Position numbers and translations under genes: made by a program
Notes under the pieces: generated by a model
Database searches by the model: none
Told to the model about the DNA's origin: nothing
Seen by the model: the letters and a program-made list of their open reading frames with translations, nothing else
Shown: in pieces, positions 14,371 to 20,707 of the stretch
Position numbering within the stretch: position 1 is the first letter of the stretch
Layout of the letters: each line of letters starts with the position of its first letter
Origin: JBBQUN01 sp038212405
Lineage (GTDB): Bacteria; Actinomycetota; Acidimicrobiia; Acidimicrobiales; SZUA-35
Reading direction: 5' to 3'
Assembly (NCBI GenBank): GCA_038212405.1
Contig: JBBQUN010000057.1
Span: forward strand, 1-20,707
DNA: 20,707 nucleotides

Positions 14371-14377
14371 AGCGCTC

Positions 14378-17101
14378 CTATACCGGCATGCTTTCGCCGG
14401 GAGCGAAGAGGCCGTCACTCGTGACAACTACCCACCCTCGAGCGATAGCCGCTTCGGCCGCATCCTCTTCGTCCACACCACCTCGGACCCTGCTGTGCGC
14501 CGTTCGCCAAGCTGCAGGCAGAGTGATCGGGTTGTCTGAGCGATGCACGGCCCTCGCGATGGCCCGAGCGCCCTTGCTGAGCGCGTTGCGCTCATCGGTA
14601 TCGATAGTTGCCTGGTGCGTGCGGGTTGCGCGCTCCTCGGCACTTCGGGTGGATTCTTCGAACCGCTTGCGCTTCTCGGCGCTGCTGGCCGCAGCGATTG
14701 ATTGTTGGACAGCGTTGGATGTCCTCACCAGCATCCTCGCCAGGTCGCGATCTTCCATGGTGACGTCGGTTCGGCCGTCCAGTAGCGCGAGCAGGCAGGC
14801 GAACTTCAGTTGGATCAGGAGAGAGTGCCCGCCGAGTTCGTCGACGACGCCGGACGAGTTTGCGAGAAACCGAGACTCCTCGATCTCGTCCTTGATCCCG
14901 GGCGCGTAGTCGAAGGTGTGGACCTTCTCGTGTCCGTAGGTGGCCGGCGGTTCAAAGTTCAAAGACCCGGGCCACTCCGGTTTCGTTCGCTGTATCGATG
15001 GGTCGACCGCTCGCAGCCAACAGAAGCGCTGGGGGGTTCCCCCGTCGCTGTCGGCGAGAATGGCAGCGGCCTTCAATGGTTGGAAGCCGGCCACGACAGC
15101 GAGCCTGTAGGTGCCCCCAGGCACATGTCGGTTCCGATCTGCCGAAGCGTTGGCCTGCCCGAGCTGTGCGCCAGACCATGCCGACCTGATGGCTTCCATG
15201 AGCGTGGTCCCGTTGCGCTGGCCGAGCTTGGCGAGAACCTCGCCTTCGTCGATGACGAACAGTGCCGCAGGGGGATCACAGCGGACCCTCTCCATCTTGG
15301 TCTTCTTGCCATCGTTGACCGACTTCGTCTCGAAGAAACACTCCGCCATGCCTTCACCAGAACCGACGGCAAGCCCGTCTCGCTTGAGGTAGCGCTCGGG
15401 TGCTGGCAGCAACTCGCGTGCCACGCTCATCGCCTGCGTCTTCCCGGAGCCGGAAGGACCGATGATTGCGACAATGACGTTGAGCGGGGCTGGCCCGCCG
15501 GTCACCGGCGGCAATTGCCACTTCGGTGGGGTGAGGTACGCCACCCTGGCCAAGACCGACCCGAGCAGTGCATCTGCGCCGATCATCCTGCTGTGCGCAG
15601 CTTGGCGAATGTGTCGGAGCGTCGGCCGAGAATTCCAGAACTCATCGGGAAGGTTTGGCAATGCTGCCGGTGCCGAGCCAACCTCGGCTGCGGCAGCCGA
15701 GGTTGGCTCGGTCGCAGCCACGAGACGCTTCGCTCCCGACAGACCCCGATCGAACTCGGCGCCCGCCACCTCGGGAGATCGTGTGCCGTCGGCGGTCACC
15801 GCGGCGACGAACTCGGCACGCAGTCTGTCGAGAGCGGCGCCTGCCCCCGCGAGCTTGAACGAGTCGAGGCGAACGAGTGCGTTCTGCGTCGTCATCGCGG
15901 AGTCGTGACGGCTGGCCTTGCGAGTCTGCCATCCATCGAGAGCCTGCGCCACCGTCGGGTGCCATGTCGGGTCGTGACTCCGCTCGTTGTGCCACTGCAA
16001 CGGTTCGGACCGGACAACCGTCGTTGTCGACGGCGCAGCCATCACCCGCAGCCACTCGTGCGGCAGGTAGGGAAGTTCGTCAGGGTGGGGCAGCGTCTCG
16101 AGGATCTCGCCCGATTCCTCGTCGATGGCTTGGTACTCGGTTCCGGTGCTCGGGTTGATTGACGGCGGCGCCATTGCGTAGCGGTGATGACGTTGGACGA
16201 TGTCGACGTGGGTGATGTTGTTCGCCAACTCGGTGATGTCGTCCACCAGTTCGAGCCCAGTTGGGATCTGGTAGAGGCGAATGCCCGACGTCAACCCCCG
16301 TGCGGTGAGCCATGTCGTCGGCGGCAGGTCGGGAAGAGAATGCTGGGTCTGGAACGATGCCAGGTGGTCAGCACCTCGTTTCTCGCCGTAGTGGTCGACA
16401 TCGATGCCGACGACGCCGACGGGCATGCGTACGGCGATGTTCCAGTCGGCACGGTGCTGCACCCATTTCGACACGTCGCCCTCGGCTGCGTCGACACCCG
16501 CCCGCCCTGTCAACCCTGATTCGGGTGGCGACTTCTTGGCCGGCGGAATCGGGACGACGGGCCATTCTCGGCGGAGGTACTCGAGTGCGAAGGAGCCGAA
16601 CGGACGCGATTCCACAGTTGACTCGGCGATCTCGCGATCAGGTTGTTGCGTTTCCTCGCCGTCTCGAAGCGCCGCGAGCAGCGCCACCTCGTCGCTGGTC
16701 AACGTCGCGCAGGCATCGACACACCCAGTGATGATGTTGTTGAGCGGGGCCAGCGAGGTCTCGGACTCGTCGGCGATGTCGATGCGGAAGAGAACCTCTC
16801 GGCCCTGTCCGCTCTTCACTGCGGGCCCGGCCATCATCCGATCGATCATCGACATGTCGGCGTCACCTGCGCCCGCCCTCATGCGATCGACGTCGCCGAG
16901 CTCGAGCCGTAACTGGCGGACACCGTTGACTCCGACGACGACGGCGTGACCCGACGACGATCGAGCTGGCCGAACATCAGTCAACAGATGGTCGGGATCT
17001 CTCGGCGTCGCATCGGGCTGCAGAGCAACAACACGCATGCCCATCTCGAAGGCGGTGATGGCGAGGGCAAGACGCTCGTCTTGGATGGTGGTTGCCGTCA
17101 T
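14378..17101 (-). CDS. Primase-polymerase/helicase replication protein
   Basis: 907 aa from the ATG at 17101, which overlaps the previous stop as ATGA; the open frame continues to 17227 without support. Residues about 168-350 are a bifunctional primase-polymerase (AEP) domain: ALEYLRREWPVVPIPPAKKS, WNIAVRMPVGVVGIDVDHYG with catalytic-type D234/D236, and HHRYAMAPPSINPSTGTEYQ. A linker (about 355-490) precedes a P-loop ATPase of DUF3987 type: Walker A GPSGSGKT (548-555) and Walker B ALFVIDEGE (613-621). Such fusions prime and unwind DNA for plasmids, satellites and Prim-Pol AICEs. The first 160 residues begin with ALAITAFEMGMRVVALQPDA, reminiscent of a second, degenerate primase-polymerase start. 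It is last in the excisionase operon and next to the candidate origin. Confidence 0.88.
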   Translation of the reverse strand: MTATTIQDERLALAITAFEMGMRVVALQPDATPRDPDHLLTDVRPARSSSGHAVVVGVNGVRQLRLELGDVDRMRAGAGDADMSMIDRMMAGPAVKSGQGREVLFRIDIADESETSLAPLNNIITGCVDACATLTSDEVALLAALRDGEETQQPDREIAESTVESRPFGSFALEYLRREWPVVPIPPAKKSPPESGLTGRAGVDAAEGDVSKWVQHRADWNIAVRMPVGVVGIDVDHYGEKRGADHLASFQTQHSLPDLPPTTWLTARGLTSGIRLYQIPTGLELVDDITELANNITHVDIVQRHHRYAMAPPSINPSTGTEYQAIDEESGEILETLPHPDELPYLPHEWLRVMAAPSTTTVVRSEPLQWHNERSHDPTWHPTVAQALDGWQTRKASRHDSAMTTQNALVRLDSFKLAGAGAALDRLRAEFVAAVTADGTRSPEVAGAEFDRGLSGAKRLVAATEPTSAAAAEVGSAPAALPNLPDEFWNSRPTLRHIRQAAHSRMIGADALLGSVLARVAYLTPPKWQLPPVTGGPAPLNVIVAIIGPSGSGKTQAMSVARELLPAPERYLKRDGLAVGSGEGMAECFFETKSVNDGKKTKMERVRCDPPAALFVIDEGEVLAKLGQRNGTTLMEAIRSAWSGAQLGQANASADRNRHVPGGTYRLAVVAGFQPLKAAAILADSDGGTPQRFCWLRAVDPSIQRTKPEWPGSLNFEPPATYGHEKVHTFDYAPGIKDEIEESRFLANSSGVVDELGGHSLLIQLKFACLLALLDGRTDVTMEDRDLARMLVRTSNAVQQSIAAASSAEKRKRFEESTRSAEERATRTHQATIDTDERNALSKGARAIARAVHRSDNPITLPAAWRTAHSRVRGGVDEEDAAEAAIARGWVVVTSDGLFAPGESMPV
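15673..15711. repeat. 39-bp perfect palindrome inside the replication gene
   Basis: Arms 15673-15691 and 15693-15711 are perfect 19-bp complements around a single base. It encodes EPTSAAAAEVGS (about residues 465-476), in the linker between the primase-polymerase and helicase domains. Confidence 0.95.
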
Positions 17102-17436
17102 GCGGCACCCCCGATCCAGCGCGCCGGCATCGAGTAGATCGTGGCGTGGCGCATGCCGTTCGCCGCGATGTAGTCGGCAATGGCGACGCCGTGGACTTCG
17201 GCGATGATGCGATCGGGAGCACCCCAATCGCTGTAGGTGGGAACGACCACGAGGCCCTTGGTGTCAGCGACGGTGACGTCGGCCTCGATGGCCTTGAGCA
17301 CGTTCTCCCGCACGATGTCGAGGCGCCGAACGACCCGATCCTGTGCGGTAAGATGGATACCGGAAACGCGGTACATCTTGAAGTCGGCCGAGCCCTCTGG
17401 TGCCATCCGGGGGGCTTCGCCGTCTCGGGGGCTCAC
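17098..17436 (-). CDS. Uncharacterised protein of replication operon (112 aa)
   Basis: The start is a GTG at 17436 overlapping the upstream stop as GTGA; its own stop overlaps the next ATG as ATGA. The protein reads VSPRDGEAPRMAPEGSADFK at the N terminus, then MYRVSGIHLTAQDRVVRRLD, IVRENVLKAIEADVTVADTK and VVVPTYSDWGAPDRIIAEVH, with a C-terminal ADYIAANGMRHATIYSMPAR. It appears a small alpha/beta protein with no signal peptide or metal motif. I do not recognise the family. The strict coupling on both sides suggests it is needed with the replication protein, perhaps as loader, copy-number control or regulator. Confidence 0.75.
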   Translation of the reverse strand: MSPRDGEAPRMAPEGSADFKMYRVSGIHLTAQDRVVRRLDIVRENVLKAIEADVTVADTKGLVVVPTYSDWGAPDRIIAEVHGVAIADYIAANGMRHATIYSMPARWIGGAA

Positions 17437-17984
17437 TGCGCCACCTTGAGGGTCGGCGCACCGAAGCAGTAGACGAGGACCGCCGTCGGGCCGCCGGGCT
17501 CGCGAGGTTGCGTGAGGAGGACCGGGGTCCAATCCCCATCGACGACAGCGTCAACGGCAGCACGGTAGGCGCCACCGTCACACGGAACTGCAACGAACGG
17601 ACAACCGTCGATCGCCGCAACAGAGCGTGTGGCCTCGCACTCGACAGCCAACAGCGACACCCTCTGAAACGAGACATTCGCTGTCTGGTTCTTGACCAGT
17701 CGGAGAGCCTTGTCCATTCGCTCCCCGAGGGCGCTCAGCCGTTCGTCCGACACATCTGGTTCGAGCAGCTCGGCTGTCACGAGGTTCGCATAGGCAGCTT
17801 CGATGAACTCGTGCTCAGAGCGATGGTCACCGAGGGAGAGCGACAGATCGAGGCCGAGCGAGCGAGCGTAGAAGCCGAGGGGCTCGAGGTTGATAGCGTG
17901 GTAGGGCAGCGTGGCGTGTAGATCATCCAACTTGGCGCCCTCCTGCTTGCCGGGGCGGGGGGTGCCGCGCGTCGGGCCAGTCAT
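17433..17984 (-). CDS. Uncharacterised protein of replication operon (183 aa)
   Basis: The protein begins MTGPTRGTPRPGKQEGAKLD. The ATG overlaps the excisionase stop as ATGA and its stop overlaps the next GTG. A basic N terminus leads to a helical half (LGLDLSLSLGDHRSEHEFIE, then AAYANLVTAELLEPDVSDER and LSALGERMDKALRLVKNQ) and a beta-rich C-terminal half (VSLLAVECEATRSVAAIDGC, VDGDWTPVLLTQPREPGGPT). No known motif, membrane segment or signal peptide is seen. Position between excisionase and replication protein suggests a role in excision, replication or their control, but the sequence alone does not say which. Confidence 0.8.
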   Translation of the reverse strand: MTGPTRGTPRPGKQEGAKLDDLHATLPYHAINLEPLGFYARSLGLDLSLSLGDHRSEHEFIEAAYANLVTAELLEPDVSDERLSALGERMDKALRLVKNQTANVSFQRVSLLAVECEATRSVAAIDGCPFVAVPCDGGAYRAAVDAVVDGDWTPVLLTQPREPGGPTAVLVYCFGAPTLKVAQ

Positions 17985-18199
17985 GCCGAAACCTGCTCGT
18001 GGTCGCCTGTTTGGTTGGCGGCAAGTAGGGCATTGATGGCGTCGATGTGGATGCGGCGGGATCTGCCGATGCGGTACGAGGGGAGTTCCCCTCGGTCCAT
18101 CAGGTTGTAGATCGTCTGCCGGCTGACGGACAGCAGCTCCGCGACCTCGGTCGGGGAGTAGACCAGCCGCTCACGGCTCAGCGAAGGATATGAAGACAT
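17981..18199 (-). CDS. Excisionase-type helix-turn-helix protein
   Basis: 72 aa from the ATG at 18199, placed about 9 bp after AAGGTG; a GTG at 18211 would add four residues. The fold is the winged MerR-like excisionase/HTH_17 domain: RLVYSPTEVAELLSVSRQTI, then YNLMDRGELPSYRIGRSRRI and HIDAINALLAANQ. Proteins of this type bend attachment-site DNA and steer tyrosine integrases toward excision, and many also repress nearby promoters. It is the first gene of a coupled four-gene unit ending in the primase-polymerase/helicase, which would tie excision to replication. The integrase is encoded just upstream, separated by one zinc-ribbon gene. Confidence 0.88.
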   Translation of the reverse strand: MSSYPSLSRERLVYSPTEVAELLSVSRQTIYNLMDRGELPSYRIGRSRRIHIDAINALLAANQTGDHEQVSA

Positions 18200-18211
18200 A
18201 GCGAAGCGCAC

Positions 18212-18371
18212 CTTTTGGGTTGCGCTGGCTGCCCGTTTCCAACGTCCGTGCGAGTCGCACTAGATCTTCCCCACGACCAACCCCTTGGGGTCGGCACCTA
18301 GCGGTGTGGCGGGGGGCCTGGTTGGGCACCATTGTACGGCAGCCGACACACGGTGTGGTGAACGTCCGCAC
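18212..18371. promoter_or_regulatory. Intergenic control region of excisionase operon
   Basis: 160 bp upstream of the excisionase. It contains the perfect 13-bp palindrome GTGCGAGTCGCAC (18248-18260), about 55 bp before the start codon, a plausible operator. I see no convincing -35/-10 pair. It is the only sizeable gap between integrase and replication genes, so the operon promoter is expected here. Confidence 0.45.
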
Positions 18372-18713
18372 TCACTCGACGTAGGGCACCCGCTTGAAGT
18401 TCCAACTGCCCCGCTTGGAGCAGCTCCAGCATGTGAACCCACCAGGCCCCAACGGGAACCTGCCATCGCGCTTCTTTCCGTACTCGTCGGTCGGCAGGAT
18501 CTCGAAGAACACCTCGACCTTCTTGGCCGACCTGACCCAACCTCGCCAGCGAGTGCCGTCCCCAAGTCGGAAGTCGACCCGCAACAGCGCCGAGCACTTT
18601 GGGTCCACGCACCGAAGGAGATCTGACGTGTCGACAGGGGTGCTCTCGAAGAAGCGCGCCCTGGGATGATCGATGGCTGACCAGTCGAGTTTCGTTGACT
18701 TGATGCGCTTCAT
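18372..18713 (-). CDS. Zinc-ribbon-like protein coupled to integrase
   Basis: 113 aa. The ATG at 18713 overlaps the integrase stop as ATGA and follows GGAG; upstream in-frame sequence lies antiparallel to nothing but inside the integrase gene, so it is rejected. It reads MKRIKSTKLDWSAIDHPRAR, then CVDPKC (Cys35, Cys40), a beta stretch LLRVDFRLGDGTRWRGWVRS, and FTCWSC (Cys95, Cys98) near a basic C terminus. Four cysteines in two knuckles suggest a zinc ribbon, probably nucleic-acid or protein binding. The family is not recognised. Translational coupling suggests a helper in integration or excision, or a regulator of the attachment region. Confidence 0.8.
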   Translation of the reverse strand: MKRIKSTKLDWSAIDHPRARFFESTPVDTSDLLRCVDPKCSALLRVDFRLGDGTRWRGWVRSAKKVEVFFEILPTDEYGKKRDGRFPLGPGGFTCWSCSKRGSWNFKRVPYVE

Positions 18714-20005
18714 CTTGCTCCACCCATGTTGCGGTGGTCGTCGTCGAACAATGCGTCGTTCATTGCGTCTGCTGCCTGCTTTCGGGCGGCAGGCATGAGG
18801 TGCCCGTAGACGTCCTTCGTGATCCTGATCGAGGAGTGACCAAGCGTCTCCGACACCACCTCGAGCGGGACGCCCTGGGCGAGAAGGATCGACGCGGCCG
18901 AATGGCGTAGCTCGTGCGGACTCCAGCGCTCGCCGAGCGCGGCCTCGGTCACGCGATAGGTGTACTGGCGAAAGTTGTCGGGATCGAGGGCCTTGCCGAA
19001 CTCGGTGCGGAAGACGAGGTCGTGTCCGAGCGGCAACAGCTCCCATTCGGGGCCCGCTGCGAGTCGTTCCTCGAGCTGGGCGGTGCGATGGGTCGAAAGG
19101 CGAAGCGCCAGACGGTCGGGAAGGTTCAGAGTCCGTTTCGAGTCGCTCGTCTTCGGTGCGTCGATCACCAGGCCCTTGCCGCCTTCACGTTTCAACGAAT
19201 AGCGGACTTTGAGCAGGGGGGTGGGGCCCGCCAGCTCGACGTCGTCCCATCGAAGCCCCAACAGTTCGCCACGGCGCAGACCGAGCGACAGAGCGGTCAG
19301 CCATGCGGGCTCGAGGCGTCGAATCCGTCGATTGTCGGCGTTGGCGATGTAGGAGAGCAATTCCTTCGCTTGATCGACGTCGAGCGCTCGCCCTTCCTTC
19401 AGCTTCGTGACCTTCACGCCGTCCGCTATCTGAGCGACGTTGCGCGAGAGTACGCCCTGCTGCTGGGCCCGCCGTAGAGCTCGGCGAAGGACCGAGCGTG
19501 CGAGCCGCTGCGTGTTGGTGCTCTTTCCGGCTTGGTCGAGCGTGCGGAGCATCCGCTCGACGTGCTGCGGTGTCAGGTCGGAGAGCTTCACGGAGCCGAT
19601 GTGCGGGTTGATCCAGTAGCGGGCAACTTCGCTGTAGTTGGTGAGTGTCCCGGCCGACACGGTGCCCGGCAGGACTTCGGTCAGCCAATGATCGAGGTAG
19701 GTCGAGACGGTCGTCGATGCGTCGATCAGGTTCGAGCCATCGCGAACGTCGGACTTGGCCTTCTCCAGCAGTTCGACGACTTCGCTGCGTGTGCGGCCGA
19801 CGAACACTTTGCGAACCGGGACCATCACGGCGGATCTGGAGCCGTCCTTCAGTTCTCGGTAGAGCGGTTTGCCTTCGCCATCGAGCTTGGGCTTGCTGCC
19901 GACGGTGAGGCGGGCCTCCCATCGGCCGCGCTTCTCGTTATGGAAGATCGAGCCCTCGCCGGTCGCTCGACGTGTGCGCTTCTTCGGTTCATCGCGCTTT
20001 ACCAC
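18710..20005 (-). CDS. int: Tyrosine recombinase (integrase)
   Basis: 431 aa from a GTG at 20005. Residues about 14-95 are the arm-binding N-terminal domain (GEGSIFHNEKRGRWEARLTV). Residues 98-185 form the SAM-like core-binding domain (YLDHWLTEVLPGTVSAGTLT). The catalytic domain has R244 (LGLRRGELLGLRW), a likely hairpin lysine K285, H364 and R367 (SPHELRHS), H390 (LGHSS) and nucleophile Y400 (ITKDVYGHL): all expected residues are present. It would recombine the tRNA-Pro 3'-half core with the circular form's site. It starts about 160 bp inside the right repeat, with GGAAGCCAAT arm copies between gene and core, the classical layout in which integrase and attP are neighbours. Confidence 0.96.
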   Translation of the reverse strand: MVKRDEPKKRTRRATGEGSIFHNEKRGRWEARLTVGSKPKLDGEGKPLYRELKDGSRSAVMVPVRKVFVGRTRSEVVELLEKAKSDVRDGSNLIDASTTVSTYLDHWLTEVLPGTVSAGTLTNYSEVARYWINPHIGSVKLSDLTPQHVERMLRTLDQAGKSTNTQRLARSVLRRALRRAQQQGVLSRNVAQIADGVKVTKLKEGRALDVDQAKELLSYIANADNRRIRRLEPAWLTALSLGLRRGELLGLRWDDVELAGPTPLLKVRYSLKREGGKGLVIDAPKTSDSKRTLNLPDRLALRLSTHRTAQLEERLAAGPEWELLPLGHDLVFRTEFGKALDPDNFRQYTYRVTEAALGERWSPHELRHSAASILLAQGVPLEVVSETLGHSSIRITKDVYGHLMPAARKQAADAMNDALFDDDHRNMGGAR

Positions 20006-20030
20006 TGGTCAAAACCTCGCCGGTGCCTCA

Positions 20031-20052
20031 GGAAGCCAATCAGGATGCCAAT
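20031..20052 (+). promoter_or_regulatory. Putative integrase arm sites, right end (pair)
   Basis: GGAAGCCAAT (20031-20040) and GGATGCCAAT (20043-20052) are 12 bp apart, the same spacing as the left-end pair. They lie just upstream of the integrase GTG, so integrase binding here could also repress its own gene. Confidence 0.68.
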
Positions 20053-20140
20053 AACCTAGCGCGGTCGGTGGACAATGGTTGACATCCCTTGACAGCGGAG
20101 TTATGTTGTCCCTGTTCAGTAGCCTATCGGCTTGACGTCG

Positions 20141-20150
20141 ATTGGCTTCC
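20141..20150 (-). promoter_or_regulatory. Putative integrase arm site, right end (inverted copy)
   Basis: ATTGGCTTCC is the exact reverse complement of the arm motif GGAAGCCAAT, 17 bp inside the right repeat. Opposed arm sites on one side of the core are common in phage-type attachment sites. Confidence 0.62.
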
Positions 20151-20167
20151 TTGGACAGACATTCCAT

Positions 20168-20212
20168 AACTGGGGGTCAGGAGGTCGGGAGTTCGAATCT
20201 CCCCAGCCCGAC
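20168..20212 (+). repeat. Right attachment repeat (tRNA-Pro GGG 3' half)
   Basis: Identical to 6904-6948 over all 45 bp, with divergence at 20167 and 20213. Again only the anticodon loop, T arm and 3' acceptor strand are present; the preceding bases (TTGGACAGACATTCCAT) form no tRNA 5' half. It is followed by a terminator typical of a tRNA gene, so this copy appears to keep the native downstream flank. Confidence 0.92.
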
Positions 20213-20228
20213 GGTAAAACAGCAGGTC

Positions 20229-20263
20229 AGAGCCGGTCCGCAAGGGCCGGCTCTCCTCTTTTT
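20229..20263 (+). terminator. Intrinsic terminator downstream of tRNA-Pro remnant
   Basis: An 11-bp stem (20229-20239 with 20244-20254, one T-G pair) closes a GCAA tetraloop. CCTCTTTTT follows, with its T run at 20259-20263. It sits 17 bp after the tRNA end, the expected place for a tRNA transcript terminator. The left repeat lacks an equivalent T-tailed hairpin. Confidence 0.85.
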
Positions 20264-20322
20264 CGCCTACGATCTGGCGTGATGTATGAAATCCGTATGC
20301 TTTTCCTGGACTATCGTGGCTC

Positions 20323-20707
20323 ATGGCGTGGGTTTCACGAGGCGATCCGACGGTTCAGAGGCAACGCGATCGTTGGGTGGTTCGCCAGCCCGGTATCGAC
20401 TCGGTGACGGGGAAGCGTCGCCCTCGCCAGTTCGGGACGTTCGACACCGAACACGAGGCCGAAGCGGCTGCCGCTCGCATCGGTTCCGGGATGCTGCTCG
20501 ACGCGTACCTTCTCGATCATTGGCTTGGTGCGAAGGCTGGCAGCGTTGAGTCATCGACGTTGCATCAGTACCGGTGGGCGGTGGAGGGGCACATCGTGGC
20601 GCTGATCGGTTCGGTCGGGCTCAACGATCTGACGCCCAAGCTCCTCGACCGTTGGCTTGAGGATTTGGCGAGGCCGGGGGAGCGTGAGGGGTCTCGTCTC
20701 GGGGTGA
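20323..20707 (+). CDS. Second tyrosine integrase, N-terminal part, runs off window
   Basis: The frame from ATG 20323 stays open to the window edge (128 codons). The protein starts MAWVSRGDPTVQRQRDRWVV; the following VTGKRRPRQFGTFDTEHEAE is the arm-binding domain signature of actinobacterial phage-type integrases. LDHWLGAKAGSVESSTLHQY, then VALIGSVGLNDLTPKLLDRW, is the SAM-like core-binding domain. The catalytic domain lies beyond the window. It differs clearly from the element's own integrase and points the opposite way, starting 110 bp after the right tRNA repeat. No GGAAGCCAAT copies lie on this side, so it presumably uses other arm sites. It probably belongs to a neighbouring element at the same tRNA site. 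Confidence 0.82.
   Translation, partial: MAWVSRGDPTVQRQRDRWVVRQPGIDSVTGKRRPRQFGTFDTEHEAEAAAARIGSGMLLDAYLLDHWLGAKAGSVESSTLHQYRWAVEGHIVALIGSVGLNDLTPKLLDRWLEDLARPGEREGSRLGV

Larger units (their letters stand above)
13631..14377. other. Non-coding replication-control region
   Basis: About 750 bp without a believable gene. Contents from left to right: degenerate 43-45-bp tandem units (13878-13965) that share the 15-mer CGTCGTGTTCGCAGC with the preceding base; a very G-rich stretch (about 13970-14150) including alternating CG bases near 14090 and closely spaced G runs at 14114-14135; the DnaA-box cluster; an AT-rich segment; and a long inverted repeat ending 7 bp from the stop codon of the primase-helicase gene. 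Confidence 0.7.
6904..20212. mobile_element. Integrated element (about 13.3 kb) at a tRNA-Pro 3' half
   Basis: Bounded by a perfect 45-bp direct repeat (6904-6948 and 20168-20212). It carries integrase next to the right end, excisionase, a primase-polymerase/helicase and a candidate origin, plus cargo on the left half. Actinobacterial integrative elements of the AICE class are known to combine tyrosine integrase, excisionase and a RepSA, RepAM or Prim-Pol replication protein, inserting in tRNA genes. This element matches that core but shows no FtsK/Tra translocase, relaxase or virion gene. It is probably mobilisable, a satellite, or decayed in transfer. A degenerate serine recombinase inside it points to earlier insertions or losses. 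Confidence 0.88.

Noticed and set aside
14810..16162. 450-aa plus-strand frame opposite the replication gene
   Set aside because: Shadow of the Prim-Pol/helicase frame; no recognisable domains, while the minus strand carries Walker and primase motifs.
18714..19046. N-terminal extension of the zinc-ribbon gene
   Set aside because: Lies wholly within the integrase gene in another frame; the ATGA overlap with a ribosome-binding site marks the true start.
20124..20324. Minus-strand frame with AGEIRTPDLLTPS at the right repeat
   Set aside because: Same tRNA-antisense artefact; it also runs through the terminator hairpin.

Overview
The window is high-GC DNA from an actinobacterium. The evidence is a WhiB-type iron-sulfur regulator, TTGTCCACA-type DnaA boxes (the actinobacterial consensus), an NDMA-dependent-type alcohol dehydrogenase and frequent GTG starts. 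The secreted DUF4214 proteins with Thr/Pro linkers would suit the Acidimicrobiia, but that finer placement is only a guess.

Region 1 (1-6731) looks like ordinary chromosome or an older island. Six tightly packed minus-strand genes (4596 down to 1) form an oxidative catabolic operon: SCP2-type lipid/sterol carrier, ferritin-like di-iron oxygenase, an unknown protein, a two-cluster ferredoxin, a zinc alcohol dehydrogenase, and the N-terminal part of a molybdenum hydroxylase large subunit that runs off the left edge. Upstream of it a NarL-type response regulator (minus) and a membrane histidine kinase (plus) diverge from only 24 bp.

Region 2 (6904-20212) is an integrated mobile element of about 13.3 kb. 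It is bounded by a perfect 45-bp direct repeat that is the 3' half of a tRNA-Pro(GGG) gene. Just inside both ends are copies of a ten-base motif, GGAAGCCAAT, the expected layout for integrase arm sites. The right part is the replication/integration module on the minus strand: tyrosine integrase coupled to a zinc-ribbon protein, then excisionase, two unknown proteins and a 907-aa primase-polymerase/helicase, joined stop-to-start by ATGA/GTGA overlaps. Beyond the helicase stop is a 750-bp non-coding region with DnaA boxes, an AT-rich stretch and a perfect 24-bp-arm inverted repeat: a candidate replication origin. The left part is cargo: an unknown helical protein, a small secreted cysteine protein, a triple helix-turn-helix protein with a 56-aa partner, a YegP-like DUF1508 protein, two overlapping genes for secreted DUF4214 proteins (one with a Ca-binding excalibur domain, the other with an HNH/DUF1524 nuclease), WhiB, a coupled three-gene set that includes a BrnT/DUF4258-like protein, and a serine-recombinase remnant. 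No FtsK/Tra transfer gene or phage structural gene is visible, so the element resembles a replicating but non-self-transmissible relative of actinobacterial integrative elements, or a satellite.

Region 3 (20213-20707) has a strong tRNA-style terminator and then the 5' end of a second, different tyrosine integrase on the plus strand, cut by the window edge. Neither 45-bp repeat is preceded by a tRNA 5' half, so the window probably lies within a stacked array of elements or a rearranged integration site.
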